A stretch of DNA of 64,000 bases, taken from Flavobacterium hibernum (GTDB taxonomy: Bacteria > Bacteroidota > Bacteroidia > Flavobacteriales > Flavobacteriaceae). The DNA lies in NCBI RefSeq assembly GCF_000832125.1, contig NZ_JPRK01000017.1, positions 62,001 through 126,000 of the forward strand. Direction: 5' to 3'. A program made the translations under genes and the position numbers. Below, one piece after another: positions 7,914-16,720 of this stretch. Position 1 is the first letter of the stretch, and every line of letters starts with the position of its first letter. Under the pieces are notes generated by a model. That model was not told the origin of the DNA, made no database searches, and saw nothing but the letters and a program-made list of their open reading frames with translations.

Positions 7914-8471
7914 ATGAAAATAGCCCCCCCTACTAAAAGAATTTTTAAGTTACTGCTTTTCTCAATTTTATTCATTTCATGTTCGAGTGATCTGGACTTC
8001 GATCAAGTAAAAGATCTAAAATTAGAGCCCGTTATCGTGGCAAATCTGGCTTATTTTGATGTAGCCGCAAATAAGTTTGTTGATAATGGTATGGAGCAGC
8101 AAATACCATTTGATGTACAAAATTTTAATGTTTTTAAAGATCAATATTTTAGAGATAATTTGGCTAAAGCCGAATTTAATTTTGAACTCGAAAACACTAT
8201 AAATAGAGCTTTTACTCTCAATGTATTATTTCTAAATGATAATGATCAAATTCTTCAAAGCATAAGACTTGCTATTCCTGCATATTCAGGAACGTCAAAT
8301 GTTATAAAATACCCTACAGAAGTATTTGAAAATCAAAGATTAGATTTATTAAAACAATCTACAAAAATTGGTTTTGTGGTTATAATGGCAGCAGGTCCGC
8401 CATTAAACGAAAATAGTGTAGGGAGTTTAAAACTACGTTCAAGTGCAACAGCATACATGGTAATACAATGA
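7914..8471 (+). CDS. Hypothetical lipoprotein paired with DUF5723 gene
   Basis: Lipoprotein of 185 residues: basic N-terminus, hydrophobic 'LLLFSILFIS' and lipidated Cys23 ('FISCSSD'). The mature part is beta-rich and contains 'LEPVIVANLAYFDVAANKFVD' and 'AGPPLNENSVGSLKLRSSAT'. Its stop overlaps the start of the DUF5723 barrel gene by 4 nt (ATGA at 8468-8471), so the two are co-translated and probably act together at the outer membrane. A near-consensus -7 element (TATATTTA) lies about 75 bp upstream. Function unknown. Confidence 0.75.
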   Translation: MKIAPPTKRIFKLLLFSILFISCSSDLDFDQVKDLKLEPVIVANLAYFDVAANKFVDNGMEQQIPFDVQNFNVFKDQYFRDNLAKAEFNFELENTINRAFTLNVLFLNDNDQILQSIRLAIPAYSGTSNVIKYPTEVFENQRLDLLKQSTKIGFVVIMAAGPPLNENSVGSLKLRSSATAYMVIQ

Positions 8472-9868
8472 GAAAAGTATACTTAATTTTAATGCTGGCA
8501 TTCCAGCTTACAGTTTTTGCCCAAAACAAAGAAGTATTATATAATTTCACTGCAATACCACAATCGTCACTTGTAAATCCAGGAGCGGATGTTTCGTATA
8601 AATTCTATTTTGGAGTACCGGTTTTATCCGGAATTTCGGCCAATTTAGGATCCAGTAGTTTTTCGGCATATGATTTATTTGCAAATAATGGAGTCGATTT
8701 TAATGATAAAGTTCGAAATATCGTAAACAATTCGTCGAGCAAAGACAAAGCACAAGCCAATCAACAACTTGAGATATTCTCAGGCGGTTTTAGAGTAGGA
8801 GGAAAAGACAGTCAATCATACGTTTCGTTTGGAGTATATCAGGAATTTGATTTTCTAGCATACGTACCAAAAGACGAAGCTATATTAGCATTAGACGGAA
8901 ACAGAGATCATATTGGTGAATCATTTGATTTGGGAGATATTAATCTTAGAGCCGAAGTCCTTTCTGTATTTCACGTGGGATATCATAAAAAACTAAATGA
9001 AAAACTTGTTTTAGGTGGTCGTGCAAAGTTGTACTCAAGTGGAGCTAACGCTACATCGACTAAAAATTCTGGATATATTTATACCGGACAAATGGCAGGA
9101 ACGCCCAATTTGTATACCCAAATTATTTCATCCAACTTAGAACTTAAAACTTCTGGTATTGCTGCTTTTACAAAAGACGAATATGATGGAAGTATCCCAA
9201 AAGATGTTGTACACAATACTTTTTTTAATGGAAGTTTGGGGTTAGGTTTTGATGCCGGATTGACTTATTATATTAAAGAAAATTTACAGCTTACAGCAAG
9301 TGTCGTTGATCTTGGTTTTATAAGACAATCAAAAGATATTCAAACCTTAACTTATAAAGGGGAATATAAATATGATGGAGTTAATCCTAATTTTGATTCG
9401 ACAAATCAGCCAAAAGATGTTTTTGATGAATTTGATAAAGCCATACCACGTGATACACTTTATAATAAGTACACGACTTGGCGACCAACAAAGTTTTATT
9501 CGTCAATTCAATATTCATTTGGAGAATCGCGCTCTGATGACGAATGCAATTGCAAAGGAAAAGTTACCAGAAAATATGTCAATGCAGTAGGTGGACAATT
9601 GTTTGCAATGTCAATGCCAGTGGAGCCTTTTGTAGCTTTAACTGCTTTTTATAAACGAAACATATTCGAAAAACTTGATTTTAAAGTGACTTATACTATC
9701 GATCAATATTCAGATAAAAATATAGGTTTGGGGCTTTCGGGAACACTTGGAAAACTCAACATGTATCTTCTAGTTAATAATGTCTTAGAATATAAAGACG
9801 TATCCAAAGCCAATAGTATAGCATTTCAATTTGGTTTCAATTTTGTTTTCCAAAATTCTGAAGATTAA
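8468..9868 (+). CDS. DUF5723 family outer-membrane protein
   Basis: Secreted protein of 466 residues with a signal peptide ending near 'LTVFAQ'. The body is made of alternating polar/aromatic strands typical of an outer-membrane beta-barrel (for example 'YKFYFGVPVLSGISANLGSS', 'LTASVVDLGFIRQSK', 'FGFNFVF' at the end). The opening 'LYNFTAIPQSSLVNPGA' is characteristic of DUF5723. A short Cys/Asp-rich loop 'DDECNCKGK' lies near residue 360. It is translationally coupled to the lipoprotein upstream. Function unknown. Confidence 0.8.
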   Translation: MRKVYLILMLAFQLTVFAQNKEVLYNFTAIPQSSLVNPGADVSYKFYFGVPVLSGISANLGSSSFSAYDLFANNGVDFNDKVRNIVNNSSSKDKAQANQQLEIFSGGFRVGGKDSQSYVSFGVYQEFDFLAYVPKDEAILALDGNRDHIGESFDLGDINLRAEVLSVFHVGYHKKLNEKLVLGGRAKLYSSGANATSTKNSGYIYTGQMAGTPNLYTQIISSNLELKTSGIAAFTKDEYDGSIPKDVVHNTFFNGSLGLGFDAGLTYYIKENLQLTASVVDLGFIRQSKDIQTLTYKGEYKYDGVNPNFDSTNQPKDVFDEFDKAIPRDTLYNKYTTWRPTKFYSSIQYSFGESRSDDECNCKGKVTRKYVNAVGGQLFAMSMPVEPFVALTAFYKRNIFEKLDFKVTYTIDQYSDKNIGLGLSGTLGKLNMYLLVNNVLEYKDVSKANSIAFQFGFNFVFQNSED

Positions 9869-9891
9869 TTTTTAAAATTCCAATATTTTAG

Positions 9892-9946
9892 AAATTCCAA
9901 ATTCTAATTTTTGGGGTTTCGGGTTTATTGGAATTTGGTTTTTTTT
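9892..9946 (+). terminator. Probable terminator after the DUF5723 gene
   Basis: A perfect 9-bp inverted repeat AAATTCCAA (9892-9900) / TTGGAATTT (9928-9936) is followed by GG and a run of eight T (9939-9946). Further AATTTGG/AATTTAA copies nearby make this a small repeat cluster as well. Confidence 0.5.
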
Positions 9947-10079
9947 GCATGGAATTTAAAGGATCAGTTGGAATTTGGGATTTAGAAAATTGAAATTTAA
10001 CTCTTGAGTTATTTGTGAGATCTTTCCTGTAAACGTAATTTTATGAATAAGTTAGTATTCAAGTTTCCAATTTATTCAC

Positions 10080-10087
10080 TATATTTG
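10080..10087 (+). promoter_or_regulatory. -7 promoter element of guaB
   Basis: TATATTTG followed by C matches TAnnTTTG exactly and lies 26 bp upstream of the guaB ATG. The -33 region holds only a weak match. Confidence 0.55.
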
Positions 10088-10113
10088 CACGCAATTCAAC
10101 TAGAAATTGCAAC

Positions 10114-11586
10114 ATGATAGCACACAACTCCAAGATTATCGGCGAAGGTTTAACTTACGACGATGTATTATTAGTACCTAACTACTCGAATGTGCTTCCT
10201 CGCGAAGTGAGTATCAAATCAAAATTCTCAAGAAATATAACGCTAAACGTTCCAATAGTATCAGCTGCTATGGATACCGTTACCGAAAGTTCTATGGCAA
10301 TTGCTATGGCACAAGAGGGCGGAATTGGTGTTTTACATAAAAACATGACCATCGAGCAGCAAGCTGCAAAGGTGAGAAGAGTAAAACGTGCTGAGTCTGG
10401 AATGATTATCGATCCGGTAACATTACCAATGACTTCTACGATTGCAGATGCAAAAAACGCCATGAAAGAATTTGGAATTGGCGGTATTCCAATCGTTGAC
10501 GAAAACAAAATCCTTAAAGGAATTGTTACCAATCGTGATTTGCGTTTCGAGAAAAACGGAGCAAAACCAATCGCTGAGGTAATGACCAGTACAAACTTAG
10601 TTACTGTTGCCGAAGGAACTTCATTAGAACAAGCCGAAGTAGTTTTACAAGGACATAAAATCGAAAAATTACCAGTTGTAAATGCTAACTACGAATTAGT
10701 TGGTTTAATTACTTTTAGAGATATTACAAAACTGACTCAAAAACCAATCGCAAACAAAGATGTTTTTGGTCGTTTAAGAGTAGCTGCTGCAATTGGAGTT
10801 ACTGGCGATGCAGTTCAAAGAGCAGAAGCGTTAGTTGCTGCAGGAGTAGACGCCATCATTATCGATACAGCACACGGACATACCGAAGGTGTTGTAAATA
10901 CTTTAAAAGAAGTAAAATCAAAATTTCCTCAAATCGATGTAATTGTTGGAAACATCGCAACTCCCGAAGCTGCTAAATATTTAGTTGCAAATGGTGCCGA
11001 TGGTGTAAAAGTTGGAATTGGACCTGGTTCTATTTGTACAACTCGTATCGTAGCTGGTGTTGGTTTTCCTCAATTTTCAGCAGTTTTAGAAGTTGCTGCC
11101 GCTATTAAAGGAACTGGTGTTCCGGTTATTGCAGATGGTGGAATTCGTTATACAGGAGATATTCCTAAAGCAATCGCTGCTGGTGCTGACTGTGTAATGT
11201 TAGGATCGCTTTTAGCAGGAACAAAAGAATCTCCGGGTGAGACAATTATCTTTGAAGGAAGAAAATTCAAATCGTACCGTGGAATGGGTTCTGTAGAAGC
11301 TATGCAAACAGGTTCTAAAGATCGTTACTTTCAAGATGTTGAAGACGATGTTAAGAAATTAGTTCCAGAAGGAATTGTTGGTCGTGTGCCATACAAAGGA
11401 GAATTGAACGAAAGCATGCTTCAGTTTATTGGAGGTCTTCGTGCTGGAATGGGATACTGTGGTTCAAAAGATATTCCGACTCTACAAGAAACAGGACGTT
11501 TTGTTAGAATTACGTCAAGCGGAATTACAGAAAGTCATCCGCATAATGTTACAATCACAAAAGAAGCTCCAAATTATTCCAGATAA
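10114..11586 (+). CDS. guaB: IMP dehydrogenase
   Basis: Catalyses the NAD-dependent oxidation of IMP to XMP, the committed step of GMP synthesis. At 490 residues it is the usual bacterial length. The order is N-terminal TIM-barrel half ('GLTYDDVLLVPNYSNVLPREV', 'PIVSAAMDTVTES'), a two-CBS Bateman domain (about 95-210, 'GIGGIPIVDENKILKGIVTN', 'KIEKLPVVNANYELVGLITF'), then the second barrel half. The catalytic loop 'GPGSICTTR' has the nucleophilic Cys near residue 308, and 'GMGSVEAM' and 'RVPYKGEL' (flap) follow. It stands alone between its own -7 element and a strong terminator. Confidence 0.98.
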   Translation: MIAHNSKIIGEGLTYDDVLLVPNYSNVLPREVSIKSKFSRNITLNVPIVSAAMDTVTESSMAIAMAQEGGIGVLHKNMTIEQQAAKVRRVKRAESGMIIDPVTLPMTSTIADAKNAMKEFGIGGIPIVDENKILKGIVTNRDLRFEKNGAKPIAEVMTSTNLVTVAEGTSLEQAEVVLQGHKIEKLPVVNANYELVGLITFRDITKLTQKPIANKDVFGRLRVAAAIGVTGDAVQRAEALVAAGVDAIIIDTAHGHTEGVVNTLKEVKSKFPQIDVIVGNIATPEAAKYLVANGADGVKVGIGPGSICTTRIVAGVGFPQFSAVLEVAAAIKGTGVPVIADGGIRYTGDIPKAIAAGADCVMLGSLLAGTKESPGETIIFEGRKFKSYRGMGSVEAMQTGSKDRYFQDVEDDVKKLVPEGIVGRVPYKGELNESMLQFIGGLRAGMGYCGSKDIPTLQETGRFVRITSSGITESHPHNVTITKEAPNYSR

Positions 11587-11603
11587 TTTTTAGTTTTCAT
11601 TAT

Positions 11604-11642
11604 AAAAAAAGGCGTAAGATTTTAATTCTTACGCCTTTTTTG
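11604..11642 (+). terminator. Rho-independent terminator of guaB
   Basis: Perfect stem GGCGTAAGA (11611-11619) / TCTTACGCC (11627-11635), extended by an A-run before and a T-run after, with a 7-nt loop. It starts 18 bp after the guaB stop codon. Confidence 0.9.
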
Positions 11643-11660
11643 TTTTAATAGTTTTCTATT

Positions 11661-11756
11661 GTCATTTCGACGAAGGAGAAATCACACTAGTTATTCAGCA
11701 GATTGTTACATTTAGAAATGGAGTTTCGTGTGTGATTTCTCCTTCGTCGAAATGAC
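11661..11756. repeat. REP-like palindrome, 27-bp perfect inverted repeat
   Basis: Arms 11661-11687 and 11730-11756 are perfect inverted copies beginning GTCATTTCGACGAAGGAGAA, around a 42-bp centre. It lies between the 3' ends of two convergent genes (guaB and the flavin monooxygenase). A second element with the same core (GTCATTTCGA, GAGAAATC) is at 50700-50799, also between convergent genes. Confidence 0.85.
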
Positions 11757-11816
11757 AAAACCACTTCTTAATTGTAGAATTTTTAAAATGAACTTATAGC
11801 AATTATATGTTGAAAA

Positions 11817-12959
11817 TCAAGTGCCACGACTGTTTAAAATTTCTTCGGTCGAAACATCTGAATGTAATAATTGTTCCATTTTGTCCGTCATGCGCTGTGC
11901 TTCTAAAGCGTAGTTAAACATCTTTTGTTCATAATCGTCAATAGCATCTTGAAGTGTTTCAAATTGACCATTGGTTAAATTTTCGGTCAGTTGAAAGGCA
12001 TCCATTAAACCTATATTTACGCCTTCGCCGGCAAAAGGTGGCATAAGATGTGCAGCGTCGCCAATAAGAGTAATATTTGAATGTTTTTTCCAGGAATCTT
12101 CTAACGAAAATAATCGCAGTGGCAATCCTGAAAAATCAGTTGAAGCCGAAAAGAAGTTTTTGTAATCGTCGCCCCAATTTTCAAAAGTTTTGTTCAAAAA
12201 TGCTCTTATAGAGTTGTTGTCTTCAAAATTAAGATTGTGGTTTAAAATCCAATCTTCATCTGCTTTAAATGACACTCCAAAATGAACTGAACCATCGCGC
12301 AAAGTATGGGTATAAAACATTTTTTGTTCTCCCATCGCCATCACATTCCCATTCCCGTATTTAGGTTTAAAATTGGGATAATCTTGGTCGAGATTAGCAA
12401 TTTCGCCCTGAATGATATAAGTTCCTGAAAGTTTTGGTTCCTTATCGGTAACAAATTTTCTGGCGTTAGATCTACCGCCATTGGCAACAATTACAAAATC
12501 GGCAATTATTTTAATACCATTTTTAAATTCTAAATGATATTGGTCTTCTATTTGTTCGATATCAATTAAATGGCTGTCCCAGATAACCGTATTTTTCTTA
12601 AGATTTTCGAGCATGATTTTTCTCAAATCATTGCGATCAATTTCTGGACGAGAATATGCATTTTCTTCGTCGGGCATTTCTTCAGAAGTAATGTTTCCAT
12701 GCATATCAGCCATTTTTTCACCAGTTGGCCTTGCATAATGATAAAACTTTTTCATTAAATCTGCTTTTTGAATCGCCTTTTGTCCTGAATCCAAATGTAT
12801 ATCAAGTGTTCCTCCCGAGGTTCTGGCCTGTGCATTTAAATCTCTTTCGTAAACGGTTACATCTGCACCATTAATTTGCAAAATTCTAGCTGTTGTTAAA
12901 CCAACTGGACCACCGCCAATAATGACGATCTTTTTATTTTTTATAAGTGAATTGTTCAT
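11817..12959 (-). CDS. Tet(X)-like FAD-dependent monooxygenase
   Basis: Class A flavin monooxygenase of 380 residues, cytosolic, expected to use FAD and NADPH to hydroxylate a substrate. FAD motifs: 'IIGGGPVGLTTARILQ' (Rossmann), 'RNDLR' (FAD contact) and 'LIGDAAHLMPPFAGEGVN'. The whole length follows the tetracycline-inactivating enzyme Tet(X) as I remember it: 'VYERD', 'GGTLDIH', 'GSGQ'-like 'DSGQKAIQKADLM', 'TVIWD', 'ANGG' and 'VRKFVTD'-like 'ARKFVTD'. Gln184 and His226 fall at the positions of Tet(X) substrate-site Gln192 and His234, but the residue matching Arg213 is Val. Tetracycline may or may not be its substrate. An upstream AT-rich region holds a -7 element and a TetR-type half-site. 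Confidence 0.85.
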   Translation of the reverse strand: MNNSLIKNKKIVIIGGGPVGLTTARILQINGADVTVYERDLNAQARTSGGTLDIHLDSGQKAIQKADLMKKFYHYARPTGEKMADMHGNITSEEMPDEENAYSRPEIDRNDLRKIMLENLKKNTVIWDSHLIDIEQIEDQYHLEFKNGIKIIADFVIVANGGRSNARKFVTDKEPKLSGTYIIQGEIANLDQDYPNFKPKYGNGNVMAMGEQKMFYTHTLRDGSVHFGVSFKADEDWILNHNLNFEDNNSIRAFLNKTFENWGDDYKNFFSASTDFSGLPLRLFSLEDSWKKHSNITLIGDAAHLMPPFAGEGVNIGLMDAFQLTENLTNGQFETLQDAIDDYEQKMFNYALEAQRMTDKMEQLLHSDVSTEEILNSRGT

Positions 12960-12990
12960 CTCAAGTTTAATAAATGGAATTAATTATTTG

Positions 12991-13030
12991 CAAATATAAA
13001 AATAATAAATAAACGTTCATTCATTTATGA
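12991..13030 (-). promoter_or_regulatory. Promoter and possible TetR-type operator of the monooxygenase gene
   Basis: On the minus strand TATATTTG (12991-12998) matches TAnnTTTG, 31 bp upstream of the ATG. In the -33 region a CGTTCATTCATTTA stretch (13013-13026) contains the CGTTCA/TGAACG half-site common in TetR-family operators. The operator idea is weak: no regulator gene is adjacent. Confidence 0.35.
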
Positions 13031-13170
13031 CTGAAAGTTTTTAAAAGTATGAATTTGAAGGGCTTTGAGATGTTATATTATACAATTACACAATTGAATA
13101 GATTGCAGCTTCAGCTGGAGAGCAAAGAATATTTAGAGATCGGTTTTAGCTCAATTTCACATTTATTCTT

Positions 13171-13214
13171 CAAAAAAAACAGCCAAAACCATTTAAAAAA
13201 TGATTTTGGCTGTT
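13171..13214 (-). terminator. Rho-independent terminator of the L,D-transpeptidase gene
   Basis: A 17-bp stem with one G-U pair (13178-13194 with 13198-13214) and a tiny loop. On the minus strand it is followed by eight T, as expected for the gene ending at 13247. Confidence 0.85.
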
Positions 13215-13246
13215 CTTAATTTTATAATTTTTGTTGATGAAGTATT

Positions 13247-14122
13247 TTATGGAGTAGTAGTTTGTTCTGCTTCTCTTAATTTCTGATTTTCTAAAATTGT
13301 CTGAATAAAAGGCTGTGCTTGAGTTTCTATCTCATCTTCTGAAATATCTAAAGCTTTTGGGTTTTTGACTAACTCAAACCAAGGTTTTGGAGCGTCAAAA
13401 CTATAATTTCCAAAAACGATAACCGGAGTTCCTTTTACTTTTACATTTTCCTTATCCTTCAATATCCATTCGTCTGCCCATTTATATAAAAATTTGGCAT
13501 CATTTTCTTGTAGTCTTAAGCAGGAATGTGATGCTGGATATCCTGGTAGTTCATATTGATGAAAACCAACTCCTAGTTTATTTTCAATATTGAAATTCCA
13601 TTTTAATTCCCATTCGTCATTAAAAGTACTCGTCGTTTTTTCGGCTTTCCAATTCGTAAAAAATAATCCGGTTGGAGTAGGATCTTTTTTTCTACCCATA
13701 TTGGTTGGCCCCGTAAGGACAAGTTCACCGTTTTCGTAAGCAGCAAAGGTTTGAGTAGGATAGGAGAAAATAATCACTTTTGATACTTCTTCTAAAGCTT
13801 TAACATGTACAGGAAATGGCAGGTAATAAACTAAATCGCCCGTAAAATCAGCTGGAATTACAACGGAGTCCATTTTAGTAAAATGTGACTTGTCTGTTCT
13901 ATTTATGGCGTATGCAATACGAAGTTTAACGCTGTCAGCTTCATTTACTTTGAGCCACTCTTTTGTTTTTTCGAAATGATACGAGACTGATTTTGGTTTT
14001 ATATGCTCAATAGTTTTTTTTGGCTTTATTTTAGTTTCGTTTGTTTCATTCTTTTTGCAAGAACTTATTAAAACCAAAACAACCACTAGTAAAATATTTG
14101 ATGTGTAATATAACTTTCTCAT
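13247..14122 (-). CDS. L,D-transpeptidase (YkuD) lipoprotein
   Basis: Periplasmic lipoprotein of 291 residues with lipobox 'LISSC' (Cys22 followed by KKN). The YkuD catalytic domain lies at about 110-235: 'VIIFSYPTQTFAAYENGELV', then 'GFHQYELPGYPASHSCLRL' with the catalytic His199-Ser-Cys201 motif. Such enzymes form 3-3 cross-links in peptidoglycan or attach proteins to it. The C-terminus ('IETQAQPFIQTILENQKLREAEQ') is a charged helix. It is transcribed alone, with a strong terminator downstream. Substrate cannot be told from sequence. Confidence 0.9.
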   Translation of the reverse strand: MRKLYYTSNILLVVVLVLISSCKKNETNETKIKPKKTIEHIKPKSVSYHFEKTKEWLKVNEADSVKLRIAYAINRTDKSHFTKMDSVVIPADFTGDLVYYLPFPVHVKALEEVSKVIIFSYPTQTFAAYENGELVLTGPTNMGRKKDPTPTGLFFTNWKAEKTTSTFNDEWELKWNFNIENKLGVGFHQYELPGYPASHSCLRLQENDAKFLYKWADEWILKDKENVKVKGTPVIVFGNYSFDAPKPWFELVKNPKALDISEDEIETQAQPFIQTILENQKLREAEQTTTP

Positions 14123-14227
14123 AAATAGAATTTTTTAGTATAGTAAAGTTATTTTTTTAATACTTAAATGAATTACACAATTTACTGATTTGGTTATTTG
14201 ATTTTCATTTATTACCTCATTTATTCA

Positions 14228-15427
14228 TTATTTTACAGTTTGTATAAAATCACTAACAATTTTATAATCACTATTTTTAATTAAAATCCTGTATTCTCCT
14301 TTTTCCAGTATTAAATTGCTTTTTCCAGATGCATCTAGAAGCTCAATAATGTCAGCGGGAATACCTTTTTTTTCATATTCATTAATTCGATATGCCAATA
14401 CTAATGCTGGGTATTCCTTAATTTTAGTTTTTTCAATTTTAACTGTTTTTCTTTCTTTTGATAAACTTAGCCAGTCTGGTCTATTGTTAATGTATTTTGT
14501 AACGGGATATATAATTGTGCAATCGATTTTTTTAGAATCATCAATAGCTCCGGTAAATATTTTATTGTCTTTATTTACCATAATAACTGGGTAATCCCGA
14601 TTAACCAATTGAATATATGGAGAGTTTAACGTTGGAATTCCTTTTTCAGAATAATAGGTTTGATCAATTGTAAAAGGGTTTATACCTGTCATTTCTATAA
14701 TTCTGCCAGCCATTGCTTTATCCCAAGTTGTAATGCTTGGAACGCCTTCAATAATGTGCTCATATCCGCAATGAATCAGGAATTTAGAATTAGGGTTTTC
14801 TTTCATTAATTTAACAATGTTTTCAGCTTGCTCTATTTCTCTGGTTTTACCACCATCATTTACTCGTGAAGTGCCTTCATATCTAAAAACAGTAAATCCA
14901 ATTTTTGTAGCTTCCTGAATTAAATTGCCAAATTGAGATTCTTTGGTATAAAAACCGCTTTCTAAAACTGCAAACCCTCTGTTATCCAGATTTTTCCACA
15001 ACGCCTCTAATCCGAGAAATCGATATCCATTATTGTATAAATCCTGCAATAATGATGTTGTAAAAACTCGATGTCTGGAATTGTTATGTGCTTCGTTTAT
15101 TAGAATGATTCGCTCGTTTTTTGAGCGATCAATTATATATTTCTTTGCATTTACAGGTTTAAAAGATTTAAAATAAAGGCTGTCTTCTGTAGAAATAGTT
15201 TTTTTTTCCAAAGTATCTGAAGCAGATTGTTTGTCCCATGTTTCAAGACCTTGTTTATAATAACTGCTTATAGAATAATTTGTAGCAGCTACTTGATATC
15301 TCGACAAATTTTTGTCATTTTCGAAGTTCGTTTTTATGTCTTTTGAAAAAAGGTAAGTTTCTTTTTCTGCTTGTGAGTAGGCTTTTGATGTTAGAATTAG
15401 TAAAAAGATCATTTTTAATTTCAACAT
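14228..15427 (-). CDS. Secreted Ere/ChaN-like protein of unknown function
   Basis: Protein of 399 residues with a short signal peptide ('MIFLLILTSKAYS'). The core (about 105-260) has 'RIILINEAHNNSRHR', 'GYRFLGLEALW', 'GFTVFRYEGT', 'REIEQAENIVKLM' and 'FLIHCGYEHIIEG'. The spaced Glu/His pair after a hydrophobic strand and the distal 'HCGYEH' resemble the erythromycin esterase/ChaN/TraB-type fold (GEAHG motif). The C-terminal 100 residues are beta-rich. It is transcribed in the same direction as the L,D-transpeptidase, about 105 bp upstream of it. Substrate unknown; the fold assignment is an inference from motif pattern. Confidence 0.55.
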   Translation of the reverse strand: MLKLKMIFLLILTSKAYSQAEKETYLFSKDIKTNFENDKNLSRYQVAATNYSISSYYKQGLETWDKQSASDTLEKKTISTEDSLYFKSFKPVNAKKYIIDRSKNERIILINEAHNNSRHRVFTTSLLQDLYNNGYRFLGLEALWKNLDNRGFAVLESGFYTKESQFGNLIQEATKIGFTVFRYEGTSRVNDGGKTREIEQAENIVKLMKENPNSKFLIHCGYEHIIEGVPSITTWDKAMAGRIIEMTGINPFTIDQTYYSEKGIPTLNSPYIQLVNRDYPVIMVNKDNKIFTGAIDDSKKIDCTIIYPVTKYINNRPDWLSLSKERKTVKIEKTKIKEYPALVLAYRINEYEKKGIPADIIELLDASGKSNLILEKGEYRILIKNSDYKIVSDFIQTVK

Positions 15428-15489
15428 TTTATTCGTTTTAGTTGTTGGATATAATTTGCTATAATTAATCTAAAATAGCAAAAAATATC

Positions 15490-15609
15490 TTACACTAATC
15501 CTTTTATCTTAGCGTGTTGTAATAATAAAATAATTTTAGTATTTGTAATTTTACCAGATTGAATCATTGTAAAAGCTTTATCAAAATGACACTCAAAAAT
15601 TCGAATATT
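15490..15609 (-). pseudogene. Remnant duplicate of the NUDIX (nudK) 3' end
   Basis: The minus strand here encodes 39 codons and a stop that match the last 39 codons of the NUDIX gene at 16721-17302, with no gap. By hand count, 92 of 120 nt and 26 of 39 residues are identical; both end in 'ILLLQHAKIKGLV'. An in-frame TAA directly precedes the match, so only the tail is left. The two copies bracket the lipoprotein and 187-residue genes (15623-16702), as direct repeats around a cassette. Confidence 0.8.
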
Positions 15610-15622
15610 TTAAGTTTTGATG

Positions 15623-16186
15623 CTATACTATAGATTTCATTTGATACAAATCGTCGAGAATCAATTTAAAGACCTTAAGCACAGATTTTAAAATTTCCAT
15701 ATTATCAACTTCACCATCCATATAGTAAGATAGTTCATATTCTCCTTCCGGAAGTTTCTTTTCCCAAATACCTTCTTGATCTGAGATTTGAATATTGACT
15801 TCTTTTTGAGATTCGAGCAGATTTCTAATTTCTTTATTTCGTAATAATGTTTTTATCTTAAACTCATTATTGCTTTTAATTGTAAAGGCTTTGTCAAATT
15901 CTGGATAACCAATCTCAACATCCTGAGCGCCAAAAAGTTTTTCGATTTTGCGAATAAATCCTTCACGATAAATTTCAAATTTAAAATTATCTGTAAAAGT
16001 GATAGGTGCTACAACTCGAGTCATTTGTGTGCTGTATTTACCAGACCATAATGTGTAATTGTCAAAAATAATTTTCCAATTTTTGTATTCAATTGTGTTT
16101 GAGTCAGAACGCCATGAATAACCTTCTTTAAAAGTACCGTTAGTTTGTTTTGCAAATTCTTGCCAGAAATTGATTTGGTTTTTCAT
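15623..16186 (-). CDS. Hypothetical cytosolic protein in NUDIX-flanked cassette
   Basis: Protein of 187 residues without signal peptide or membrane segment, rich in aromatic and charged residues ('FWQEFAKQTNGTFKEGYSW', 'YKNWKIIFDNYTLWSG', 'VEIGYPEFDKAFTIKSNNEF'). The 'YPEFDKAF.IKSN' block looks like a DUF3137-type motif, but I am not certain. It starts 6 bp after the upstream lipoprotein gene stop, so the two form one operon. Both lie between the intact NUDIX 3' end and its degenerate duplicate. No function can be assigned. Confidence 0.7.
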   Translation of the reverse strand: MKNQINFWQEFAKQTNGTFKEGYSWRSDSNTIEYKNWKIIFDNYTLWSGKYSTQMTRVVAPITFTDNFKFEIYREGFIRKIEKLFGAQDVEIGYPEFDKAFTIKSNNEFKIKTLLRNKEIRNLLESQKEVNIQISDQEGIWEKKLPEGEYELSYYMDGEVDNMEILKSVLKVFKLILDDLYQMKSIV

Positions 16187-16192
16187 AAAATT

Positions 16193-16702
16193 TTAAGTCG
16201 ATTGTTCTTTCCAAGATTTCAAAAACCATTTTCCATTTATTTTTTCAAAATAAATATCTGAGTAAATTCCATTATCAATTCCTCTAATCTCAACAGTCAT
16301 TAAATTATTTTTTAATATATTCTTCTGACTATATCGATCAAGTTCTCTCGTTAATGCATCATTAGGATAAGTGAAATCTAGTTTTGTATATTCAGACTTT
16401 AAAATGGTTCTTTCTTTAAATCCTGACTTGTTTTCATTTATTTCTTCCATGCTTTCTAAGTCAATTTCTTTGACTTTCAACGGGAATTTTACTCTGCTAA
16501 TTTGAAAAAGAGAATCACGACTAAAATCTTTTAAAAAGGCTTCAAAATTTTCGTCAGTTATTTTTGAAGATGACTTTTCAGTTTTGGCACTTTCAATTTT
16601 CGATTCTTCAACTTTCGCATGGTCTGTTTTACTGATTTCATTTTTGCAGTTTACAAATAAAAATGAAATCAGTAAAAGAAAGATTATTGGTTTTTGAGTC
16701 AT
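16193..16702 (-). CDS. DUF4348-like lipoprotein in NUDIX-flanked cassette
   Basis: Lipoprotein of 169 residues with lipobox 'LFVNC' (Cys19). A Lys/Glu/Ser-rich linker follows, then a domain beginning 'ENFEAFLKDFSRDSLFQISR' and 'VKFPLKVKEIDLE' and ending 'IYFEKINGKWFLKSWKEQS'. This pattern (F..FL..F..D..FQ..RV.FPL with a C-terminal NGKW) matches DUF4348, an NTF2-like family of Bacteroidota. It lies 18 bp downstream of the NUDIX gene stop and 6 bp upstream of the 187-residue gene. Function unknown. Confidence 0.7.
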   Translation of the reverse strand: MTQKPIIFLLLISFLFVNCKNEISKTDHAKVEESKIESAKTEKSSSKITDENFEAFLKDFSRDSLFQISRVKFPLKVKEIDLESMEEINENKSGFKERTILKSEYTKLDFTYPNDALTRELDRYSQKNILKNNLMTVEIRGIDNGIYSDIYFEKINGKWFLKSWKEQST

Positions 16703-16720
16703 GATATTTTGAAAATTAAA

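Noticed and set aside
11661..11756. The palindrome as a transposon end or insertion sequence
   Set aside because: No transposase, target-site duplication or second end is visible; a REP-like element is the most that can be said.
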